Source: Candidatus Latescibacterota bacterium (GTDB taxonomy: Bacteria > Latescibacterota > UBA2968 > UBA8231). From it: 64,000 nucleotides of DNA. Every line of letters begins with the position of its first letter. Within the stretch, counting starts at the first letter, position 1. The translations under genes and the position numbers were made by a program. This document shows, one piece after another, positions 18,211-24,922 of the stretch. The stretch is taken from NCBI GenBank assembly GCA_022819745.1, contig JAJEGS010000039.1, positions 186,001 through 250,000 on the forward strand, in the 5' to 3' direction. The notes under the pieces are model-generated. The model was given only the letters and a program-made list of their open reading frames with translations. It searched no databases and was not told where the DNA came from.

Positions 18211-18469
18211 GAACTATCGGCCCGGGGAAATTTCCAGTCTGGGCAAGGCCATCTATCAGAAAAAGATAAAGCATCTGGTGGAACCGCAGGAAAATGGGAA
18301 ATTCATCGTCATTGACGTGGAAAGCGGCGATTACGAGATAAACGAAGAAGATGTTGTTGCCTCAAACCGACTGCGAGAGCGCCGGCCCAACGCCGTTACC
18401 TATGGGGTACTCATCGGCTATCGCGCCGCTTACAGCCTTGGCGGCAAAATTGAGACTACTGATGATTAA
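18200..18469 (+). CDS. Conserved small protein paired with an aspartic protease
   Basis: An 89-residue soluble protein with a strongly acidic middle (VIDVESGDYEINEEDVVAS) and a C-terminal RLRERRPNAVTYGVLIGYRAAYSLGG segment. I cannot give it a Pfam name. Similar small proteins occur immediately upstream of clan AA aspartic proteases, which matches the arrangement here, suggesting a two-component unit; this is from memory and is an inference. An AGGAGG-like ribosome site (18189-18194) lies inside the preceding gene. The 3' end overlaps the protease gene by 8 nt. Confidence 0.7.
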   Translation: MSIENYRPGEISSLGKAIYQKKIKHLVEPQENGKFIVIDVESGDYEINEEDVVASNRLRERRPNAVTYGVLIGYRAAYSLGGKIETTDD

Positions 18470-18839
18470 AGGAAGAGTAAGCCGCCGACTGCACGCCCGC
18501 CTGCCGATTGAGTTACTTCTCAACGACACCTCTTTCCGCTCAGTGGAAGTTGACCTAGATACCGGATTTACTGGGGATTTGACCTTGCCGGCCGAGGTGA
18601 TTCGGGAGTGTGGATTGGCCCCAGAAGGTGAACGCCCGGTGGTATTGGCCAACGGCGACGAGGTGTATTTGAGAGTTTGGCAAGGCACGACTCTCTGGTA
18701 TGGGCGTCCTCGCCGAGTTAGGATCTTGCAAGCAGAGGGCGAACCTTTGCTAGGCATGAACTTGCTCCGAGGCAGCCGGGTTACTATGGACGTTATGGCC
18801 GGAGGTAACGTGGTCATAGAGGAACTGGACAGGATATGA
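18462..18839 (+). CDS. Clan AA aspartic protease (retropepsin-like)
   Basis: A 125-residue single-domain retropepsin-fold protein. The catalytic DTG triad is in VDLDTGFTGDLTLP near residue 28, followed by a flap-like GLAPEG..VVLANGDEVYL and the conserved LLGMNLLRGSRVTMD segment. Such proteins act as dimers. The ATG at 18462 is chosen because it overlaps the previous stop and begins the hydrophobic IKGRVSRRLHARLPIEL strand; a longer in-frame start at 18351 runs through the preceding gene. Substrates are unknown. Its stop overlaps the ATG of the HsdS gene by 4 nt, an unexpected coupling. Confidence 0.8.
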   Translation: MIKGRVSRRLHARLPIELLLNDTSFRSVEVDLDTGFTGDLTLPAEVIRECGLAPEGERPVVLANGDEVYLRVWQGTTLWYGRPRRVRILQAEGEPLLGMNLLRGSRVTMDVMAGGNVVIEELDRI

Positions 18840-20122
18840 GCGGTGAATGGCGCGAGGTGCCGTTCAGCGAAGCAGTGCTGGTCAACCCAGCAGTCCGTCT
18901 TAACCGTGGTATGGTTTACCCTTTCGTGGATATGGCCGCTGTGAACGCTGGTTCGAGAAGTGCCCACTCGAAGGAAGAACGAGAGTTTAAGGGCAATGGC
19001 TCCCGTTTTCAGAACGGCGACACGCTGATGGCTCGAATTACACCATGTTTGGAGAACGGCAAAATTGCCCGCTACGATGCACCAGAAGCGAAATCAAAGG
19101 CACATGGATCGACGGAATTTATCGTAATACGAGGGAGACCAAATGTTTCAGATAGCGACTTCGCCTATTGCTTGACTCAATGGGAAGAAGTCCGCAATTA
19201 TGCCATCAGCCAAATGACCGGCACTTCTGGACGTCAGCGAGTCCCGGTAGATTCCCTAGACCATTTGACAGTTCCCCTTCCGCCTCTCTCTGAACAACGC
19301 GCCATCGCCCATGTCCTCGGCACCCTCGACGACAAAATTGAACTCAACCGGCGCATGAATGAGACGCTGGAGGAGATGGCGCGGGCGCTGTTCAAATCGT
19401 GGTTCGTCGATTTCGATCCGGTTCGCGCCAAGATGGAAGAGCGGGATACCGGATTGCCGCCGGATGTTGCCGACCTTTTTCCTGACCGGCTAGTGGAATC
19501 GGAGTTGGGGGAGATACCGGAGGGGTGGGAGGTCGTTCCATTGCCTAAAATAATCGAGGTCAACCCACCGCGATCTCTACGCAAGGGAGAGGTTGCTCCG
19601 TATCTTGACATGGCGAACATGCCGACAAAAGGACATGTCCCCGGCACGGTGATTGATCGGCCCTTCGGCTCAGGGATGCGCTTCACCAACGGCGATACTC
19701 TTGTCGCTCGAATTACTCCTTGCTTGGAAAACGGCAAGACGGCCTATGTGGATTTCTTGCCCCACGACAGGATAGGCTGGGGTTCGACCGAGTACATTGT
19801 CATGCGGCCAATGCCTCCGCTCCCAAACGAGTTCGCCTATTGTCTCGCACGCAGCGCCGGCTTCCGCGAGTTTGCAATTCAAAACATGACGGGAACGAGT
19901 GGCCGTCAGCGCGTACCCGCGCAAGTATTGTCTCAGTTTCTGTTTCCTTCACCTCCAGAGTCGATTGCCGCGAGGTTCGGTAAAGTTGTTCAACCGCTGT
20001 TTGCACGGGCCAGCGAAGCTGTTCGCGAATCCCGCACCCTCGCCGCCCTGCGCGACGCCTTGCTTCCCAAGCTAGTGTCCGGTGAGTTGCGAGTAACGCA
20101 ATTGGAGACGGTATCGCCATAA
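18836..20122 (+). CDS. Type I restriction-modification specificity subunit (HsdS), orphan
   Basis: HsdS provides DNA sequence recognition to type I restriction-modification complexes. The 428-residue protein has two target recognition domains (about residues 1-165 and 220-375) each followed by a conserved helical spacer with LPPLSEQRAIAHVLGTLDDKIELNRRMNETLEEMA and ALRDALLPKLVSGEL motifs. No hsdM or hsdR lies on either side, so partners must be elsewhere or are missing. Both recognition domains share motifs: DMA, NGDTL-ARITPCLENGK, STE-IV, FAYCL and MTGTSGRQRVP. Two like domains should give a bipartite site with near-symmetric halves. It begins by overlapping the aspartic protease stop. Confidence 0.9.
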   Translation: MSGEWREVPFSEAVLVNPAVRLNRGMVYPFVDMAAVNAGSRSAHSKEEREFKGNGSRFQNGDTLMARITPCLENGKIARYDAPEAKSKAHGSTEFIVIRGRPNVSDSDFAYCLTQWEEVRNYAISQMTGTSGRQRVPVDSLDHLTVPLPPLSEQRAIAHVLGTLDDKIELNRRMNETLEEMARALFKSWFVDFDPVRAKMEERDTGLPPDVADLFPDRLVESELGEIPEGWEVVPLPKIIEVNPPRSLRKGEVAPYLDMANMPTKGHVPGTVIDRPFGSGMRFTNGDTLVARITPCLENGKTAYVDFLPHDRIGWGSTEYIVMRPMPPLPNEFAYCLARSAGFREFAIQNMTGTSGRQRVPAQVLSQFLFPSPPESIAARFGKVVQPLFARASEAVRESRTLAALRDALLPKLVSGELRVTQLETVSP

Positions 20123-20146
20123 TCATTGCAATATGGAGATATACTC

Positions 20147-20404
20147 ATGGCCAAGACCGAAATGATCCGTGCCCGCGTCGAACCGGAGTTGAAATCCCAA
20201 GCCGAAGCGGTCTTCTCGGAACTTGGGCTGTCTGCAACCGAGGCGATCACGCTGTTTTATACGCAGGTCGCCCTGCATCGAGGCTTGCCGTTCGCGGTCA
20301 AAATTCCCAATGCCGAGACCATCGAATCGCTGGGACAGGCTCGCACGGGAGAGGAACTCACCGAGTACGCCGATCTTGAGGCTCTCAAGGCCAAGCATGG
20401 TTGA
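20147..20404 (+). CDS. RelB/DinJ-family antitoxin
   Basis: An 85-residue antitoxin: N-terminal ribbon (EMIRARVEPELKSQAEAVFSELGLSATEAITLFYTQVALHRGLPF) is the standard DinJ/RelB ribbon-helix-helix, followed by a toxin-wrapping C-terminus. The ATG at 20147 is preferred because it follows a TGGAGA ribosome site and starts the ribbon. Normally a RelE or YafQ nuclease gene follows at once; here the next gene is a membrane TPR protein and no toxin is present, so it is an orphan antitoxin. Only a 35-codon frame opens at the expected toxin start (20397). Confidence 0.85.
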   Translation: MAKTEMIRARVEPELKSQAEAVFSELGLSATEAITLFYTQVALHRGLPFAVKIPNAETIESLGQARTGEELTEYADLEALKAKHG

Positions 20405-20445
20405 TCTATTCACCTGCTCATCACGGACCAATATGGGAAAACGCG

Positions 20446-22083
20446 ATGCTCCGGTTTATCAAGACTCTTCTAAGCAAAAAAGCAAATCCGTCATCAAAAG
20501 CTGAAAGCGCACCGACGGACGAGGCGGCGACCGACCATCCTAGTCCAACATCCGACGAGCAATCAACGGACGCTGACGTGTCCACATCCAGCGAACCAAC
20601 TGCCCCTGCCGCAGACGAGGTCGAAATCCAGCGCCGCTTCAACGAATTTGAGCACCGCTTCAACGAACGCCAGAGAGAAATTCTGGATTACCGAGCGAAA
20701 TCCATTAGCTGGTGGCTTGCTCTCATAACTATACTCCTTACGTCTTTCGGCGTTATTGGAGCCATCATTGGTTACATAGGCTTCAGCAGCCTTAAAGAAA
20801 TCGAAGCGACGGCTAAAGAGCATGAGGAAGCGGCTAAAAGCTATGTAGAAGAGATTAAAAAGTACCGAGACAAAGCCGAAGAGATTATTCTCGCCATGGA
20901 TGCTCAGACCGTTGCCGATGATCCTGCTAAGGCGAGGCAGTTCATTGAGGATGTCCGCGAAAATCCCAAAGCATCCTCGACAGAAAAGGCGATTGCGAAG
21001 GCTGTTTCCCTCCAAGATCAAGGAAAGAGAGAAGAAGCCCTCAAGACATGGCAGGGTATCGCCGATGCTTTTGAGAAAGTCGATAGGGAACTCTCCGCTA
21101 GCGCACACTTTTCTGTCGGCTATCTCTTTTGTCTAGAGGAGAAGCATGAAGATGCGATGGCCGCGTACGATGAGGCGATCCGACTGAAACCAAATTACGC
21201 CGAAGCCTACAACAACCGGGGTGCCGCAAAGAGCGAGCTAGGCCGACACGAAGACGCCATCGCTGATTATGACGAGGCGATTCGCCTAGAACCAGACGAC
21301 GACGTAGCCTATTTCAACCGGGGGAACGCGAAGAACGCGTTGGGCCACCACGAAGACGCCATCGCCGACTATAACCAAACCATCCGCCTGCAACCGGATC
21401 TTGTCGGAGCCTACATCAACCGAGGCAATGTAAAGATGGTACTAGGCCAGCACGAGGACGCTATTGACGATTTTGACGAGGCACTACGCCTGCAACCGGA
21501 TCTTGCCGAAGCCTACAACAACCGAGGCAATGCAAAGGACTATGTGGGCCAGCATGAGGACGCTATTGACGATTTTGACGAGGCACTACGCCTGCAACCA
21601 GACTACGCCGAAGCCTACAACAACCGAGGCAATGTAAAGGTGGCAGTGGGCCGATATGAGGACGCTCTTGACGATTTTGACGAGGCACTACGCCTGCAAC
21701 CGGATTTTGCCGGAGCCTACAATGGTCGGGGCGTTGCAAAGGAAGAAGTGGGCCAGCATAAGGATGCTATTGACGATTTTGACGAGGCACTACGCCTGCA
21801 ACCAGATGTTGCCCAATTCTATTTTAATCGGGGTACTGCGAAGGACATACGAGGCCAGCACGAGGACGCTATTGACGATTTTGACGAGGCACTACGCCTG
21901 CAACCAGACTACGCCGAAGCCTATTTCCATCGGGCCATTGCGAAGGCCGCATTGGATTTAATACACGAAGCACGGCAGGATTTCGAAAAGGCGCGAGACT
22001 TAGCACACCAAGCCGGTAATGCCAGCTTCGTCGCCTTAGTAGAGAAATGGTTGCGAAAACTCGACAACCGAGAAGGCGAATGA
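20446..22083 (+). CDS. Membrane-anchored TPR protein
   Basis: A 545-residue protein with a charged, low-complexity N-terminus, one transmembrane helix (around residues 86-110, SWWLALITILLTSFGVIGAIIGYIG), a coiled-coil-like helix (EIEATAKEHEEAAKSYVEEIKKYRDKAEE) and about nine TPR units of 34 residues in the C-terminal half. The consensus is AEAYNNRGNAK--LGQHEDAIDDFDEALRLQPD. ATG at 20446 is used; an in-frame ATG at 20401 would add 15 residues, so the start is not certain. The repeats are nearly identical at DNA level. GC is lower than in the neighbouring housekeeping genes. No catalytic domain is visible; role as a scaffold or sensor is inference. Confidence 0.8.
   Translation: MLRFIKTLLSKKANPSSKAESAPTDEAATDHPSPTSDEQSTDADVSTSSEPTAPAADEVEIQRRFNEFEHRFNERQREILDYRAKSISWWLALITILLTSFGVIGAIIGYIGFSSLKEIEATAKEHEEAAKSYVEEIKKYRDKAEEIILAMDAQTVADDPAKARQFIEDVRENPKASSTEKAIAKAVSLQDQGKREEALKTWQGIADAFEKVDRELSASAHFSVGYLFCLEEKHEDAMAAYDEAIRLKPNYAEAYNNRGAAKSELGRHEDAIADYDEAIRLEPDDDVAYFNRGNAKNALGHHEDAIADYNQTIRLQPDLVGAYINRGNVKMVLGQHEDAIDDFDEALRLQPDLAEAYNNRGNAKDYVGQHEDAIDDFDEALRLQPDYAEAYNNRGNVKVAVGRYEDALDDFDEALRLQPDFAGAYNGRGVAKEEVGQHKDAIDDFDEALRLQPDVAQFYFNRGTAKDIRGQHEDAIDDFDEALRLQPDYAEAYFHRAIAKAALDLIHEARQDFEKARDLAHQAGNASFVALVEKWLRKLDNREGE
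21454..21908 (+). repeat. Tandem 102-nt TPR-coding repeat
   Basis: Units start at 21454, 21556, 21658, 21760 and 21862 with a period of 102 nt (34 codons). The segment coding EDAIDDFDEALRLQP is nearly unchanged across units at nucleotide level, showing recent duplication or gene conversion rather than only protein-level constraint. Confidence 0.85.
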
Positions 22084-22373
22084 CTTTTTTCGATAGTCAA
22101 CCGCTAGGTGGGAACGGGTCGTTGCCACAAGAATTGCGTTCCCGGATACGGTCATTCCTACCGTGGACAAGCAATTCGCTGCCCTGTCTCCGAGTGATCT
22201 CGCGTCCAGCGTCCCTGGCCTCGCGCTGGGTGTGATGAACCGAACTAGTGCGCTGGCTGCCAGCACCCCGAACGGCCCATTCGCCGTCATGCGGAACGAC
22301 ATGCTGAGTGCGTTTCGCCATCTTACAGCACATCTGCTCCCAAGGGCCAACCCCCAGAATGCTCAGACGGCTT

Positions 22374-23240
22374 CTAACATATTTCAATGCGTTGGACGAC
22401 CTCGCGGAAGAAATCCCGCGACCAAACATCGATGGTTCGCGGGTCGCGCACGAACCGGACCACATCGTCCTGGGCGCGCCCAACATCGAGTTGGTCAACC
22501 GCTTGGCGCAAGAGTTCCATTAGGCGACCTCGCGTCAAAGGCATCTCGTCCCGATAATCGCCCGACTGCCTCATGCGCTCCTCTAGATGGCTCAGACGCA
22601 CCTGTGGATGACGGCCGGCGTACCAGACTAGATCATACCAGTCTCGCCCCTTGACGCGCGTCTGCCACCTCCGGCATAGGATGGCGTGTAGCTTACCAGC
22701 GAACAGATCGGGCAGGCTATAAACGCGCACCGCAAACGGAATAGGTTGCAGCAAATAGCGGCTCTCAGTCTCAAAGCCGCCCGGTGGGTCGGTGTCCACT
22801 TCGAGTTTGATCCGCAGAGCCGACCCAGGATGCAGGCCGGGGAACCGTTCGGCGTCTGCTTCGATGACGAGCAACTGTTTGAGCGTATGGGCCTTGAGAA
22901 AGGCCGACTCAACAGCCGTCTGCCCGGTCGGCTCTCTTTGCTCAAACTCGACGCTAAAGCCAAAACTGCCGATCTCGCGCAACAGGGACTCGCCATATTG
23001 CCCAAGCGAAAATCCCGGGGCGGGTGTCAGCAACGAGAAGTCAATGTCCTCGGAATAGCGATCTAGGCCGTAGAGTACGCGCAGGGCCGTGCCTCCGTAG
23101 AAGGCGGCATGCTCGAAAAACTTGCTGCGCCAGAGGCCGAGCAACGCCAGTTCCTGTAGTATCTCCCGCAGCGCATTGACGTAATCGTCGCGCGTTTCAG
23201 GTGCGTATCGGTCGAGCATGGGACGAATGGCCTCATGCAT
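22374..23240 (-). CDS. AbiEii-family nucleotidyltransferase toxin (type IV toxin-antitoxin)
   Basis: A 288-residue nucleotidyltransferase-like protein. The GGTALR and DIDFS motifs (AFYGGTALRVLYGLDRYSEDIDFSLL) are the GSx..D-x-D signature of AbiEii, and the third acidic residue is likely in LEVDTDPP. The KLHAILCRRW segment after it is typical. AbiEii toxins, including the well-studied MenT group, transfer nucleotides to tRNA and arrest growth; AbiE systems also act as phage abortive infection. The gene overlaps the antitoxin by 8 nt. The product should be active by sequence, as no key residue is missing. Confidence 0.9.
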   Translation of the reverse strand: MHEAIRPMLDRYAPETRDDYVNALREILQELALLGLWRSKFFEHAAFYGGTALRVLYGLDRYSEDIDFSLLTPAPGFSLGQYGESLLREIGSFGFSVEFEQREPTGQTAVESAFLKAHTLKQLLVIEADAERFPGLHPGSALRIKLEVDTDPPGGFETESRYLLQPIPFAVRVYSLPDLFAGKLHAILCRRWQTRVKGRDWYDLVWYAGRHPQVRLSHLEERMRQSGDYRDEMPLTRGRLMELLRQAVDQLDVGRAQDDVVRFVRDPRTIDVWSRDFFREVVQRIEIC

Positions 23241-23886
23241 GGCTCTGCTCCCTTAGCGTCTGTAGGTAGCGCATGAGCCAATAGAGCTTCCGCGAATCGT
23301 AGGCTCTCGCTATCGCATCAAGGCGACCCCGGTCGAGGACGGCCAATCGGGCGGGGTCCAGCCGCAGGTCGTCCAGCAAATACGGACCATAGGCCGCCAA
23401 GCGAGTCCCGTCGAAGCGCTTGTCGGCCCATACCTTATCCGCCAGCGCCTTTTCTGGGGAAGCAATCAGGAAGGATAGATCGCCGTGCTCTGCTAGCAGG
23501 CCCCCAACGGTGTAGCGGCTCTGACTCAGGCGACGGTAGGAGAACATTCCGTAGGGCGTAGTGAAGGTGCGCGACCGCCCCAATGTCACCGAGGTGACTG
23601 TCTCGACGCGTTCTGGTATGAGCCCGTGGTAGCTCAGGGCGTAGTCTAGGCTTATGTAGGAAGGCCCATAGATCAGATTGGCCAGCAGTTCCCGGCTGAT
23701 AGGTGCTCGTCGGAGGGGCTCGCCAAAGGCGTACAAGCCCTTCCTAATGCGCACGATCTCTCCGCTAGCTAACAGTCTGCGGATTTTGTCGCGGGGCTTG
23801 CTAAACTGGGACAAACAGGCGACCAACTGCTGGTAATCGAAGACATCTCGGGCGATCTGCTGTCGCAATGGGGTCGTTTCAAGCAT
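23233..23886 (-). CDS. AbiEi-family antitoxin/transcriptional repressor
   Basis: A 217-residue protein with an N-terminal winged-helix DNA-binding domain (LVACLSQFSKPRDKIRRLLASGEIVRIRKGLYAFG) followed by the AbiEi antitoxin body (SYISLDYALSYHGLIPERVETVTSVT, then PEKALADKV). ATG at 23886 is preferred to the TTG at 23898. AbiEi neutralises AbiEii and represses its own promoter by binding inverted repeats. A perfect 8-bp inverted repeat lies 25-45 nt upstream of this start, as expected. No ribosome site is clear, so the mRNA may be leaderless. Confidence 0.88.
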   Translation of the reverse strand: MLETTPLRQQIARDVFDYQQLVACLSQFSKPRDKIRRLLASGEIVRIRKGLYAFGEPLRRAPISRELLANLIYGPSYISLDYALSYHGLIPERVETVTSVTLGRSRTFTTPYGMFSYRRLSQSRYTVGGLLAEHGDLSFLIASPEKALADKVWADKRFDGTRLAAYGPYLLDDLRLDPARLAVLDRGRLDAIARAYDSRKLYWLMRYLQTLREQSHA

Positions 23887-23910
23887 TTTGTACCGCAATA
23901 ATATACATCA

Positions 23911-23931
23911 ATGTCCACAATTAGTGGACAT
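23911..23931 (-). promoter_or_regulatory. Putative AbiEi operator (perfect inverted repeat)
   Basis: ATGTCCAC-AATTA-GTGGACAT: perfect 8-bp arms around a 5-nt spacer, 25-45 nt upstream of the abiEi start in AT-rich sequence where its promoter should lie. It is a good candidate for autoregulation by AbiEi. Confidence 0.6.
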
Positions 23932-24178
23932 AGTATGCTAAAAATGTGAGATTCTGTCCAATTTTCTCCGCCTGCCAGAGGGCACCGTCGCGTCGCTGCT
24001 GCCAGCATCCCTACCATCTAACCTGCACATCGAGTAATTTTAATCAATTACGTTGAGACGCAGTGGAGCAAGACTACCCTCCTTTAGCTCTAAATTTTCA
24101 ATTAGCCGAATCCTAAACTTACAATTAGACGTCTCAACATCTACAATTAGCCTGGTTAGACCTGCGCCCAGTCACCAC

Positions 24179-24922
24179 ATGCCCGATAAACAAACATCCG
24201 ACGACCTAATATGGGGCCGCCACCCCGTGCTCGAAGCCCTCCGCGCCGAGCACCCCCTGCGCCGCCTGCTCATCGCCAAGGGCGCACACGGTCCGGTCAT
24301 CGACGAAATTTTTACCCGCGCGCGGCAGGCCCACATCCCCTATGACCTGCGCGACAAGGCCCAACTCGACCGCCTCGCCGGCCCCCGCCACCAAAGCGTC
24401 GTCGCCTACGCGGCAGCCGCAACGTACGCAGACTTCGACCACGTACTCGCCCACCTGTCAGCCCCGGCTCTGCTCATCTTTCTCGACCAAGTGCAAGATC
24501 CCCACAACCTCGGTGCTATCATCCGCAGCGCCCACGCGCTCGGCGCGCAAGGCGTAGTCGTGCCTGCCCGAGGTGCCGCCGGACTTTCGCCAGCCGCGCT
24601 CAAGGCCGCCGCCGGTGCAACCCAACACCTGCCCGTCTGCCGAGTTGACAACTTGCAAAAAGCTCTGCAAAAAGCCGCGGCCTGTGGGCTTTTCATCGCC
24701 GGACTCGACGCCCAAGGCGAACAGCCCTTGACGGACGCGGACTTTACCCAGCCCTGTGCCCTAGTCATCGGCAGCGAGGGCAAGGGACTGCGGCGCATGG
24801 TGCAAAAGCGCTGCGACGCGCTCTTGCACATCCCCATGCAGCGCGAGGCCATCGGCTCGCTCAACGCCTCTGTAGCCACCGGCATCGCCCTGTACGAAGT
24901 ATTCCGCCAACGCCAGCCATGA
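24179..24922 (+). CDS. rlmB: 23S rRNA 2'-O-methyltransferase RlmB (TrmH/SpoU family)
   Basis: RlmB methylates the ribose of G2251 in 23S rRNA using SAM. The 247-residue protein has an N-terminal L30e-like substrate-binding domain (IWGRHPVLEALRAE) and the knotted SPOUT catalytic domain with the three SpoU motifs: LDQVQDPHNLGAIIRSAHALGA, ALVIGSEGKGLRRMV, and IPMQREAIGSLNASVATGIALYE. ATG at 24179 is chosen because the family signature starts there; upstream in-frame sequence is AT-rich non-coding. It overlaps the next gene (ATGA). Confidence 0.92.
   Translation: MPDKQTSDDLIWGRHPVLEALRAEHPLRRLLIAKGAHGPVIDEIFTRARQAHIPYDLRDKAQLDRLAGPRHQSVVAYAAAATYADFDHVLAHLSAPALLIFLDQVQDPHNLGAIIRSAHALGAQGVVVPARGAAGLSPAALKAAAGATQHLPVCRVDNLQKALQKAAACGLFIAGLDAQGEQPLTDADFTQPCALVIGSEGKGLRRMVQKRCDALLHIPMQREAIGSLNASVATGIALYEVFRQRQP

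Noticed and set aside
21454..21908. Regularly spaced repeat considered as a CRISPR-like array
   Set aside because: The 102-nt period is coding and translates to TPR units; there are no 25-40 nt repeats with unique spacers.
22163..22654. A 163-codon + strand frame overlapping the AbiEii gene and its 3' spacer
   Set aside because: It is antisense to a well-supported AbiEii gene over most of its length. The non-overlapping part (22084-22373) shows no recognisable motif or ribosome site, so I see nothing supportable there.
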